Origin: Cristatella mucedo
Taxonomy: Eukaryota; Bryozoa; Phylactolaemata; Cristatellidae
Reading direction: 5' to 3'
Assembly (NCBI GenBank): GCA_009760855.2
Contig: WPIO01000003.1
Location: 13,445,001 to 13,509,000 of the forward strand
DNA length: 64,000 bases
Shown: one piece after another, positions 39,201 through 45,263 of the stretch
Numbering within the stretch: position 1 is the stretch's first letter
Layout of the letters: every line of letters starts with the position of its first letter
Made by a program: the position numbers and the translations under genes
Notes under the pieces: model-generated
Seen by the model: the letters and a program-made list of their open reading frames with translations, nothing else
Told to the model about the DNA's origin: nothing
Databases searched by the model: none

Positions 39201-39606
39201 ACTTAGCACCGCCCTGTTCGAACACCCGATTTGCCTTTGGCATGTACTGCATGGAGCCTAGAAACCAACGGTGGCATAGCGCCAAGAAAGACAGGTTAAG
39301 CTTCGATGCACTAGTCCGTTCTGCTGTCTCGACAAACATGCCCGAAGCATGCACTTGCAGCCTTTGAGCACAAACTCTGCCGATGCAGAGTCTGGGTTTA
39401 TCACTCCCCTTCAGCTACTCCACCTTACCAAGCTCTGTGTCCTGGTCATCGGTCAGGAAGATGATGATGTTGGGCTTGTCTGCGAGATCCCTTCTGGCAT
39501 GACACGGCTCCGCGGCGTAAAGCAGAATGAGAGTTCCCATGGCTATGGCGGTGGCAGCAAGAAGGTGGTAGCATCGGCATGCGCTGATGCCATTGCTGCT
39601 GCTCAT
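15697..39606 (-). CDS. Sulf1: Sulf gene: extracellular heparan sulfate 6-O-endosulfatase, 16 coding exons
   Basis: Secreted or cell-surface sulfatase. Family knowledge: Sulfs remove 6-O-sulfate from internal glucosamine residues of heparan sulfate and so tune Wnt, FGF, BMP and Hedgehog signalling; the active-site Cys is converted to formylglycine in the ER. Seen here: exons at 39606-39429, 39257-39018, 35815-35590, 34497-34402, 32972-32822, 32690-32515, 29731-29609, 27145-27077, 24093-23961, 23768-23219, 22036-21885, 21636-21401, 21250-21075, 17831-17709, 17574-17432 and 15870-15697. All junctions keep the frame (2,946 nt, 981 residues). The order of conserved blocks matches vertebrate SULF1/2 from the signal peptide to the C-terminal GVLQQLH block. 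Fourteen introns are GT-AG and one is GC-AG. The hydrophilic domain is longer and less basic than in vertebrates. Orthology is very secure; exact boundaries in exons 10-13 and the 3' end are less so. Confidence 0.93.
15871..17431 (-). other. Sulf intron 15 (1.6 kb), no recognised content
   Basis: No repeat family, RNA gene or exon-like homology was seen; only short chance reading frames. Confidence 0.6.
17432..17574 (-). CDS. Sulf1: Sulf exon 15: WCLRT block
   Basis: Residues 877-924. It reads [11 protein letters not shown], then [21 protein letters not shown] and [11 protein letters not shown], very close to vertebrate [20 protein letters not shown] and EYFDMNTDPYQ. Acceptor TTATTGCAG, donor GTGTGC, ends in phase 0. 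It has no in-frame Met at the start, so simple ORF finding misses it. Confidence 0.94.
17709..17831 (-). CDS. Sulf1: Sulf exon 14: DNNHW block
   Basis: Residues 836-877. It contains [22 protein letters not shown], aligned with vertebrate [22 protein letters not shown], a hallmark of the Sulf C-terminal module. Acceptor TTGGCAG, donor GTAAGC, phase 1 at both ends (123 nt). Confidence 0.94.
18100..18375 (-). mobile_element. Decayed L2-like C-terminal relic in Sulf intron 13
   Basis: The minus strand reads [20 protein letters not shown], then [13 protein letters not shown], then [14 protein letters not shown], recalling [18 protein letters not shown] and [14 protein letters not shown]. Confidence 0.6.
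19140..19217. repeat. TATG-rich simple repeat
   Basis: Irregular ATATATG units leading into (TATG)n, next to an L2 3' tail. Confidence 0.9.
19218..19550 (-). mobile_element. L2 3' end fragment in Sulf intron 13
   Basis: A (TAA)n tail, the terminal hairpin with a U-G pair, and 3' UTR up to the GGGAGTGAGTTCCAGG block, where it is truncated. It sits next to a TATG-rich simple repeat. Confidence 0.88.
21075..21250 (-). CDS. Sulf1: Sulf exon 13: second acidic stretch, then a basic cluster
   Basis: Residues 777-836. It begins HNETVRVV, then [14 protein letters not shown], then a charged segment [19 protein letters not shown], which resembles the basic KENNRRRKKERK region of vertebrate Sulf. The acceptor is ACATAG and the donor GTGAGT after TGCG; these give phase 2 in and phase 1 out, the only combination that joins both neighbours in frame. 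A second possible donor (GTATGT) lies 45 nt further on but breaks the frame with exon 14. Confidence 0.8.
21401..21636 (-). CDS. Sulf1: Sulf exon 12: hydrophilic domain, first acidic stretch
   Basis: Residues 699-777. It begins [16 protein letters not shown], then a Gly/Thr/Val-rich linker, then the Cys pair GCTCQEV (compare vertebrate ECSCSKQ), followed at once by an acidic run [13 protein letters not shown]. Acceptor TTCATTTTAG, donor GTGAGT in phase 2. Reading into the intron gives an immediate TGA stop. Confidence 0.85.
21885..22036 (-). CDS. Sulf1: Sulf exon 11: coiled-coil-like part of the hydrophilic domain
   Basis: Residues 648-698. It reads [13 protein letters not shown], then [24 protein letters not shown], matching vertebrate KCFILPNDSIHC and the charged helix ending DKIKNLREV. 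The acceptor is CCATTGCAG. The exon is best ended at AAG followed by GCAAGC, a GC donor in phase 0, because this joins LEKLK to ALRKSFL of exon 12 and restores the family alignment. Read-through reaches a stop after about 40 codons. Confidence 0.82.
22268..22378 (-). mobile_element. tRNA-headed SINE fragment in Sulf intron 10
   Basis: The minus strand shows CCTTAGCCCTATTGGTAAGG and the B box GTGGGTTCGAGTCC. The body is too diverged to assign. Confidence 0.5.
22904..22943. repeat. (AC)n microsatellite
   Basis: About 20 AC units in Sulf intron 10. Confidence 0.97.
23219..23768 (-). CDS. Sulf1: Sulf exon 10: hydrophilic domain with a long Ser/Gly/Arg/Gln insertion
   Basis: Residues 465-648. 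The first 24 residues keep the family Cys pattern ([13 protein letters not shown], then CDC), like vertebrate WQCIEDT and RIHKCK. The next roughly 150 residues are low complexity: poly-Gly and poly-Ser, then [10 protein letters not shown], then a Gln/Leu/Arg-rich stretch, with no counterpart in vertebrate Sulf. At 550 nt it is the largest coding exon. Acceptor TTCTTGCAG, donor GTATGA, phase 0 to 1. The frame stays open throughout and joins exon 11 in phase. Confidence 0.87.
23961..24093 (-). CDS. Sulf1: Sulf exon 9: entry to the hydrophilic domain
   Basis: Residues 420-464. It starts KVTRKRQ, contains MDQLPIYF and a Cys-containing block ([16 protein letters not shown]) that lines up with vertebrate ELCQQARYQTACEQPGQ. 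Acceptor TTGCAG, donor GTGAGG, ends in phase 0. Confidence 0.92.
24520..24600 (+). mobile_element. tRNA-like SINE head in Sulf intron 8
   Basis: TTAGCCAATGGATAAGGTAC, then ACGACCCGGGTCGAG, then GGTTCGAGTCC. It is an A-box-like start, a palindromic arm and a B box without a recognised body. Confidence 0.5.
24736..24815 (+). mobile_element. tRNA-like SINE head in Sulf intron 8
   Basis: CCTTAGCCATAAGGTAAAGTG, then ATCACGGGTTCGAGTCC. A second head within 220 bp of the previous one. Confidence 0.45.
26437..26575 (-). mobile_element. SINE-A-related fragment in Sulf intron 8
   Basis: The minus strand reads GGGGTAAGGTGCTCGCACTTC, then ACGACTCAGGTCGTAG, then the body with AAAGCTCTTCTGCCACTATA and GAGGCTGTTGGATCAGC. 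Confidence 0.6.
27077..27145 (-). CDS. Sulf1: Sulf exon 8: WRDT short exon
   Basis: Residues 397-420 (69 nt). It reads [15 protein letters not shown], equivalent to vertebrate AKIWRDTFLVERG, which links the catalytic domain to the hydrophilic domain. Acceptor TTATTGCAG, donor GTCAGT, phase 2 at both ends. The other frames lack homology, so the frame choice is firm. Confidence 0.9.
27482..29237 (-). mobile_element. L2/CR1-like non-LTR retrotransposon copy C, RT frame intact, in Sulf intron 7
   Basis: A single 481-codon frame (29162-27717) covers the RT and the full C-terminal end ([29 protein letters not shown]) without stop or shift. Motif A (AAFDTIDH) and YADD are intact, but the usual GVPQG reads GVPRG. 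The 5' end is cut within the linker, so there is no endonuclease. The 3' end has the terminal hairpin and an (ATT)-rich tail. It lies in the same direction as Sulf transcription. Confidence 0.93.
29609..29731 (-). CDS. Sulf1: Sulf exon 7: end of the catalytic domain
   Basis: Residues 356-397. It reads [23 protein letters not shown] and then LLNIPDE, matching the vertebrate block IDLAPTILDIAG and DVDGKS. Acceptor TTTCTGTTTAG, donor GTATGG, phase 2 at both ends (123 nt). Reading past the donor soon reaches a stop, which supports the splice. Confidence 0.93.
29922..30092 (-). mobile_element. SINE-A copy in Sulf intron 6
   Basis: The minus strand shows the A-box-like start, GACCTCGGCCCCGAGGTC arm, B box GGTTCGAATCC and the body with GGTTCTTCTGTCGCTATAC and AGGCTGTTAAATCAGCTAGC. 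Confidence 0.8.
30459..30493. repeat. (GT)n microsatellite
   Basis: About 17 GT units in Sulf intron 6. Confidence 0.97.
30792..30872. repeat. (AC)n followed by (AT)n
   Basis: About 25 AC units followed by AT-rich dinucleotides in Sulf intron 6, 300 bp from the (GT)n tract. Confidence 0.96.
31738..31812 (-). mobile_element. L2 3' hairpin remnant in Sulf intron 6
   Basis: GAGAACTCAATCTCTTTCTA followed by GGCACTTCACATTTGCAGG matches the last 70 bases of the better L2 copies. Confidence 0.6.
31967..32330 (-). mobile_element. L2 3' end fragment in Sulf intron 6
   Basis: An ATT-rich tail, the terminal hairpin, 3' UTR and the end of the ORF up to GGGAGCATACGAAC. It is truncated 185 bp from exon 6. 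Confidence 0.88.
32515..32690 (-). CDS. Sulf1: Sulf exon 6: SDHGYH metal-binding motif
   Basis: Residues 298-356. It contains [22 protein letters not shown]; Asp318 and His319 are the second pair of metal and sulfate ligands, and Lys330 in [14 protein letters not shown] fits the conserved substrate lysine. It ends at RGPGIQRGL. Acceptor CTCTGCAG, donor GTGAGT, phase 0 to 2. Intron 5 before it is only 131 nt. Confidence 0.95.
32822..32972 (-). CDS. Sulf1: Sulf exon 5: catalytic domain
   Basis: Residues 247-297. It contains [10 protein letters not shown], the block [14 protein letters not shown] and SVDDAVEK, all matching vertebrate Sulf (NYAPNMDK, LQRKRLQTLMSVDDSVE). Acceptor TTTGAAG, donor GTACAT, ends in phase 0. 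The polypyrimidine tract at its acceptor is modest. Confidence 0.91.
33512..33665 (+). mobile_element. SINE-A copy in Sulf intron 4
   Basis: GATGGCACAATAGGTTAAGCG head, B box GGGTTCGATCC, and the full body to GTTAAATCAGCTAG. It lacks the T run and a clear duplication. Confidence 0.8.
33675..33790 (+). mobile_element. Possible SINE-B 3' part in Sulf intron 4
   Basis: GATACCTGCAGCACATTCG, then TTGAGATAAACTTTTCTTAG and GGCACCATACAAATGATATT, like the hairpin end of SINE-B or L2. The head is not clear. Confidence 0.35.
34402..34497 (-). CDS. Sulf1: Sulf exon 4: APHGPED active-site loop
   Basis: Residues 215-246. It reads [20 protein letters not shown]; His227 is the conserved sulfate-contacting histidine of the sulfatase fold. 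Acceptor TTCCTAG, donor GTAAGA, 96 nt, phase 2 at both ends. It has no internal start codon in frame at its 5' edge and was found by homology and splice phase. Confidence 0.92.
   Translation of the reverse strand, partial: TSSNGIERTSTAWTRGCCTSVSEDVLKLYNA
35236..35395 (+). mobile_element. SINE-B copy 2 in Sulf intron 3
   Basis: GGACCAGGGGTTAAGGTAC, then CATGGGCTCAAGCCCC, then GTGAAGCACCTGAATGAAG, GAGTTCTCTTAGGGTGCTAT and AAAAATGAATTAC. Same layout as the copy at 0.5 kb. A short (AT)n follows at 35407-35424. Confidence 0.72.
35590..35815 (-). CDS. Sulf1: Sulf exon 3: catalytic domain
   Basis: Residues 140-215. It starts with [12 protein letters not shown] and [10 protein letters not shown], both near-identical to vertebrate Sulf, and ends with a block rich in Asn-X-Ser/Thr sequons (NYT, NDS). 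Acceptor TTGCAAAG, donor GTACTT, phase 1 to 2. It is separated from exon 2 by a 3.2-kb intron. Confidence 0.94.
36135..36224. repeat. (CT)n microsatellite
   Basis: About 45 CT units in Sulf intron 2. Confidence 0.98.
37760..37815 (+). mobile_element. L2-type 3' hairpin remnant in Sulf intron 2
   Basis: AATGTAAAGTGCCTAGAAAG, then TTGAGTTCTCTGTGAGCACT, antisense to Sulf. The stem pairs T with A at a position that is C-G in other copies. Confidence 0.6.
39018..39257 (-). CDS. Sulf1: Sulf exon 2: formylglycine active site
   Basis: Residues 60-139. It holds the sulfatase signature [11 protein letters not shown]; Cys89 is the predicted formylglycine precursor and Arg93 the stabilising Arg. It continues with the Sulf-type block [10 protein letters not shown] and ends at AGYRT. 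The acceptor is TTCTAG and the donor GTGAGC. At 240 nt with phase 1 at both ends, it could be skipped without changing frame. Confidence 0.95.
39429..39606 (-). CDS. Sulf1: Sulf exon 1: signal peptide and first metal-binding motif
   Basis: Residues 1-59 plus one base. The ATG at 39606 is followed by a hydrophobic stretch (about residues 14-32) ending in a plausible signal-peptidase site after Cys-His-Ala (35-37). Then comes [16 protein letters not shown], the classic sulfatase start; Asp53 and Asp54 are the expected Ca2+ ligands. The exon ends at a GTAAGG donor in phase 1. An acceptor-like CTGCAG lies only 10 nt upstream of the ATG, so the 5' UTR is probably spliced. Confidence 0.93.
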
Positions 39607-39620
39607 CTTCGCTTATCTGC
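39607..39620 (-). promoter_or_regulatory. Splice acceptor 10 nt upstream of the Sulf start codon
   Basis: The minus strand reads a T-rich tract, then TGTCTGCAG, then ATAAGCGAAG and the ATG. This looks like a 3' splice site, so the start codon lies 10 nt into its exon. The upstream partner could be a non-coding exon, perhaps in the CpG-rich block at 47.7-49.1 kb, or a spliced leader if the organism trans-splices. No 5' exon was identified. Confidence 0.5.
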
Positions 39621-39878
39621 AGACATTTAAAATAAAGGCACCTGACACTATCGGAGCAGAAACGAGCTGCTAGCTTGTGTGAACAGTTATGGCCGTAGGT
39701 CTGGTGTCCAGTCGGCCGATGGCCACGTACACAGCACTGCCCTGCAGAACTCTGGCGCCACCTCCATGTGCATATCCGGGGTACGCAAACGTTGCTGTGC
39801 ATTCATACACACGCCTGTAAATATTATCTGTGTGCCCGCACTCATACATTCGCATTCGCATTCGGCATTCGCATGCAT

Positions 39879-39879
<1 letters not shown>

Positions 39880-39938
<59 letters not shown>

Positions 39939-39990
39939 ACACGTGCACACACACACACACACACACACGTGCACACACACACACACACAT
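39880..39990. repeat. (AC)n with CACGTGCA interruptions
   Basis: Two CACGTGCAC interruptions split the tract. It lies about 270 bp upstream of the Sulf start codon. Confidence 0.96.
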
Positions 39991-40139
39991 TGAGTCACAC
40001 AAGTATATGTACACATGCACACGATATGACATAATCTTCTTTGCAAATAAAAGCACTGAGCAGCATCTGCAGTGAGGCAATCGATTCAAATGCAACGTTG
40101 CTTGACAACTACATGAACTGCATGGGTCAAACACTGAGG

Positions 40140-40870
40140 CTAAGGAAATGTATTTGATGTTAGTTATGATAGGCAGTGGTAAACCTAGACATCACTGACA
40201 TCACAGAGATGAGATCAGCAGGAACAGGTTTGAAGGCAGATAGAGAGGCAAAGCCACAATTGAGGATCAAGAATCCAGTCGCAATGTTGAAACCTTGTAT
40301 ACTAGGGATCAGCACTTTTGGTTGGATTATGCATCTTGGGATCAACCATATCCTTATGGAAGCCTAGACCTGGCCTTAGCTTGGATGATAAGTATGACCT
40401 ACAACAGTCTTCATATGCCAGCGACAATGGGTAGTCATCACTACTTTTGCGCAGTAATTTTTAAGCTTAAGCTTAGTAGTTTTAGATAGCTAAACGTCAG
40501 ATGCTGACCATAGAGGAACTGGGAGAGGATATAAATTGTGCTTAGTCAGAGAAGCAAACTCATTCAGAGTATTGGCTAGTGGCTTACAGCACTCCATCAG
40601 TGAGATCGGATTGAGAGGAGAGCAGAGCAGAATGGCCTGGCTGCTATTTTGCAGTAGACAGCACTCAATATCAAGGGCTTTAAGGTTTGGGCATGCACAG
40701 GCAAATTTTGATATCAAAGCCAGCACATAATGCTGGGAGAATGAGATCCAGGGGGTCAGAGGCAGAGAATCTAGTTAGACTATGAGTTAGCAGCATACAA
40801 TCACGGCAAAATATTTGATCTAGAGTAAGCCCCTTGCTGTGAGTTGGAACATGCATATGAGTCACCAGAG
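40140..40870 (-). mobile_element. Decayed L2-like relic, end of endonuclease and linker
   Basis: Minus-strand frames give HVPTHSKGLTLDQIFC and SASDPLDL (like the endonuclease C-terminus with its THxxGHTLDLV block), then the PLANTLNEFASLTKHNLYPL segment and later GFHKDMVDPKMHN, which matches FYKNIVESQMHNPK of copy A. It is the only trace of an endonuclease region in this window. It lies just upstream of Sulf exon 1. Confidence 0.55.
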
Positions 40871-41689
40871 AAAATGATACTGCAATGATGGGAACGTCAA
40901 GGCTAAGTCAATGTATGGCTGTTTGCAAGAAAAAGCAATCCTTACAGCCAGAGGCAGAGCCAGGAGTTTCAGCAAGGGGGAAAAAGAGTGTTATGTAAGG
41001 TTCGGGTGTAGGTATAGGGGCAGCCCTGGTTGCTGCCCTCTTCTAGAGGGACCAATACCTCTTCTGCCTACCTCCTGGCTCTGCCACTGCTTGCAGCTAC
41101 TCAATCAGAAGAGCTGTACCGTTTCGTGTTCGATGGATATCTGCATCTTGGGACCATCATAAAGATTGCGTACACTCTCACGAGCGGCTGAACTTGGTCG
41201 CACACAACTTTTCGGCAGTATTTATGTCATCCAAAAAGTACACACGATTTCGGAACTTTGCACATGACGCTGCTACCAGCTCAGCAAGCATTGGGGCAGG
41301 GCTACAGAAGGTGGAGATTCGGTTCACTGATCCTCAATGTCAACTTTTGTTCTGCGACTTTTGACTGCTCTATGTAATATGAGTGCACTGTAGTGGCAGC
41401 CGAGTCTGTGAACCTAGGTGCAGGCTGCAACACCCACTCCTCAACGAGGCCTCAGGCTGGGCTGAAGTTACCACTGCAGTTGTCTCCTTACTTAGCCTCA
41501 GCATCTCCCAACCAGAGCCTCATCATCAGGTCTTACACATTTCAGTCAGACTCACTACCGACTTCCTGCTCCAGCCCACAATGCATGGCTTAGCTAGCAA
41601 TCGGTTCCATCACATAAGTCATGCAGAGCACACACACTCTTTCTTGAGGCCTGTACTCTTAATCGGCTGTAGCTGGTGAAAAACTCAGT

Positions 41690-41905
41690 AAGGAGCAGGT
41701 TGGTTTCTTGCAACTTTTTTTAATGTCATCGGGTCAGGGAAGTCGTGACGTCAGTCGCGGTCTAGGCTTTAGCAGCATAAGAACTGCAGGCATAGTCTCG
41801 AAAGGATTCTAGGTTTGTTGGAGGCACGGCTAAACGACTTTACTGAGAAGACCGGGTGGTACTAAGCAAAGCCTGGTCGGGAAGTATTTCGGATCCTCAG
41901 AAAAG
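41690..41905 (-). mobile_element. L2-like fragment, minus, abutting an opposite copy
   Basis: The plus-strand text resembles the reverse complement of the L2 C-terminal region in copies A and C: the TTTTTAATGTCATCGGGTCA start, then the AAAGGATTCTAGGTTTGTTG block, then GGTGGTAC. It is followed within about 35 bases by an L2 fragment in the other direction. Confidence 0.55.
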
Positions 41906-41939
41906 GGATTGACAAGTCAACACACAAACTCATTCTCGG

Positions 41940-42632
41940 ACTTGTACTTAATAGGCTGCAGCTGGTGAAAAACTCGGTGGCTCGGCTGGTCTGTCGTCAA
42001 CAGCATTGCTGGCCACTTCTGTCAGAGCTTTGTTGGCACTCAATCGAGCATAGGATCGACTTACAAGATCTACCGACTGCCTTACAGATCACTTCGCTCG
42101 CTTGCAAAATCATACTTATCCGACCACCTTGCTCCTCTAGTGTGCTTTTGCATCACCCGGTCCTCAGCATATAGTCATCTCACCGTCCCTCACACTAAAT
42201 TGAAATCTTTTGGTGACCACGCCTTGAGCTTATATTAGCCAAAATTCAGGAACTCGCCCCTGGCTACAGTCACTACCTGTGATGGATGACCTTGCATCAT
42301 GTAAGTCTCTGCTAAAGAAACATCTATTCCGGTCGGCATTTCCTTAGCCCCGGTGAGCTTGTCTTTTGTTTTGTTCCGGTTTGCTTTAGGTGAGTATCTG
42401 TGAATGATTCACTGCATATTACTCACCATAGGTCTTACTAACAAGTGGCCATGAGTCTCTTAAAGTTTGCAGTAGCATGCTCATCTAAGCATACTTCTTT
42501 AATTGTGTACCTTTGATGCCGTGCATGTTATTAACCCCCCTTGGTTATCGATTCTCTCGCAGTGAGTTGTAAAGCACCTGTGTTGAGTTAAGCTCTCTTA
42601 GGGTGCTATGCAAACGATTATTATTATTATTA
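41940..42632 (+). mobile_element. L2-like 3' part, plus
   Basis: Frame pieces KNSVARLVCR and LLSELCWHSIEHRIDLQ match the C-terminal domain; KSFGDHALSLY and FRNSPLA follow. The 3' end has the hairpin (AAAGCACC ... GGGTGCTAT) and an ATTATTATTAT tail at 42618-42632. Confidence 0.75.
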
Positions 42633-43254
42633 TAAGTAGTTCTGGAAGGACGATTGTGCGAAGTTGATGGGAGCGTAACCGACAGAGCGACAAACATCCG
42701 TAAAGACAGTGGCTTACTCTTTAAGTGGTCGCAAATGCCCTCTTAACATGATCTGCGCTCATGAAGCTCACACCGGCCGTATTTCGACAGAGAGCACATC
42801 TGCAATTCTGTGGCAATGGATTGCACAACCTGCTCCAGAATGACTCTACCAATGACAAGCTGCATGCCTAAAAGGCCAACGCAGCTTCTTATGGAAGGCA
42901 AAGAGAGCAGACTACGCAAGCTCAAATCTTAAAGCGAAAAAGCCTGCACCCCTCGCCCTTCAGCCTGCATCCACTTTCCTTAAATTTGGTCAATGAGTTT
43001 ACTCTCTGCCCAGGAATGGTACCAACCTACCCGTGCCCCTGCCGACGTGATAGCACTCCCCGTGAAGCTGTCACAGCTCAGCAATCGAGCTTGACCGATT
43101 TCTTGGAAATACCAAGTCTATGGCTCACTATCGGCGTTGCAGTCTGCGGATTTGACAAGCTGATGTTGATGATGATGGCCTACTAATCACACGACCCACG
43201 ACGAAAAATAACCAGCATTTCTTGGTATCTTGCCCAATTTGCTACCCCAGATGC

Positions 43255-43812
43255 ATGGTAAGCCTACATAACTGTGTCTGGGCTTGTCTTTCGTGAGCCT
43301 CTTAACTTCCCTTCGCATCGATCTGCAATCTCTTTCCCACACCCCCCCCCGAAGTCAAGTACTGCTTCTACTTGGAGGATAGGTCACTCACTTTTACCTT
43401 CCTTGAATCTCTTGCTCTGGCCTTGATATCTGAAATACTTCCTAATCATGCTTCCCCATCATACCAGCGCTCCTCTGACTCGGGTCGTTTGGCTGTGCCT
43501 CCAACCAGCCTCAATTCTTTTGGTGAGCGTGCCTTAAGTTCATATGCTCCCAAAGACTGTCTGCAACCCATTCCACACTGAGATCCTGACATCTCCTGAC
43601 TTGACGACAATTAGAAAGCTTAAAACTCGCCGGTTCCAGGCAGCCATTGATTCGTCCGTGTGCATTGTTCTTTGTGTGCTTGTGCATGCTGCAACTTTGC
43701 ACATTATCACTAATCAATTGAAATGCTTCTTTTACAGAATATGCAAAGAGCTAAAAAGGAATTTAGCTCTCTTAGGGTCACTATATACACGTTCGAGTGC
43801 ACTGCATCTATT
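43255..43812 (+). mobile_element. L2-like 3' part, plus, decayed
   Basis: It contains NSFGERALSSYAPKD, then SPDLTTIRKLKTRRFQAA, matching the C-terminal end of the L2 ORF. A weak terminal hairpin (AGAGCTAAAAAGG ... CTCTCTTAGGG) follows and the tail is degenerate. Confidence 0.7.
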
Positions 43813-44737
43813 ATTGCACCTTAGGTTCAGCGAGAGGTACAGAACCGACCATTGAGCCTAGAAGTGACGACAACGACATTTTAAGGTAGTTGCCAAAAGT
43901 TGTAAGCTGACAGGCTATTCTTAGTTTTTTGGCCGCTTGGCTTTCGGATCTTTGTTTGAAGCATTTCTGGGCGAGTGGAAGAAGTAGTGAAGTGGAAGCG
44001 GAAGTGCAAGAAGTGGTAGCCAAAGCCGAGCCACATTCTGCCGATTAACCTGAGCGATGTTTGATGAGCACGTAGGCAGACGTCTTTGTAATCATATGCT
44101 AGCATAAATGTCAGAACATTTGAGAGATTCCTGCTGAGCATCCAGCCAATCTGACGACGAACTTAAAGGCTGGTAGCTCTAGTCAGATCCGAGTTAAATT
44201 GTGCCCAAATTGGCCTACCCCACTAACAAGCCTGCTGATGCTTCTTGGTCATATTTGTGCCGACTCAGACATGAACACCCCTTTTAATTCAGCGTTTCGC
44301 TCAGTCTGTTGATCACCTGCAAGCACTGTGAGCAAAAGCTGAGCAGGAGGATATAGACAAACCAACTAACTGAGAAAACTAGCAAGTCTCAGAGGGTATG
44401 TTGGTACTGGCATACCTGAAGCCTCGAGGGGAGCAAAGTAGATGTTTGACTAAGCAATGCTATGAGATTAAAATCACGCTTGCTAAGGCCAACCAGAACT
44501 GCATGGCTGCCTGTTCTCTAAAGCACTCCAATTCTTGCTGTCCTGCGATCTAACATCCTGACACATAATATGCTAAGTGCCTGAATAAATCAGCCAATTT
44601 GCTGCCAAAACTGTTTAATCGGTACATGGGACACGATGCCTGAAGCTTCACGGACCACTACAAGACGAGATTTCCTTGCCTACGAACCTCGGTGGCCTCT
44701 CATACCGGTAGCGCAAGTATTAGTACTGAAGCTGTCC

Positions 44738-45263
44738 TGCCTTGCTGCTGCTGCCTTGCTGCTGCCTTGCCGCTGCCTTGCCGCTGCTGCTGCCACTGCT
44801 GCTGCCTTGCTGCTGCTGCCTTGCTGCTGCTGCCTTGCCGCTGCTGCCTTGCTGCTGCTGCTGCCTTGCTGCTGCTGCTGCTGCTGCCTTGCTGCTGCTG
44901 CTGCTGCCTTGCTGCTGCCTTGCTGCCGCTGCTGCCTTGCTGCCGCTGCTGCCTTGCTGCCGCCGCCTTGCTGCCGCTGCCGCCGCCTTGCTGCCGCTGC
45001 CGCCGCCTTGCTGCTGCCGCCTTGCTGCCGCTGCCACCGCCTTGCTGCCGCTGCCTTGCTGCAGCTGCCTTGCTGCCGCTGCCGCCGCCTTGCTGCAGCT
45101 GCCTTGCTGCCGCTGCCATGCTGCCGCCGCCTTGCTGCCGCTGCCATGCTGCCACCGCCTTGCTGCCGCTGCCATGCTGCCGCCGCCATGCTGCCGCTGC
45201 CGCCGCTGCTGCTGCCACCTTGCTGTCGCCACCTTGCTGTCGCCACCTTGCTGCTACTGCTTT
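44738..45263. repeat. CTG/CCTTGC irregular tandem repeat, open in all six frames
   Basis: Units of CCTTGC plus a variable number of CTG or CCG triplets, for about 520 bp. Each unit has a length of 3n+2, so the frame rotates between units, and none of the three-base words is a stop on either strand. This explains six overlapping open frames rich in Ala, Leu and Cys (plus) or Gln, Ala, Ser and Arg (minus). It is most likely a non-coding minisatellite. Confidence 0.93.

Noticed and set aside
39687-40134. His-Thr and Cys-Val-rich frames
   Set aside because: They are translations of the (AC)n microsatellite.
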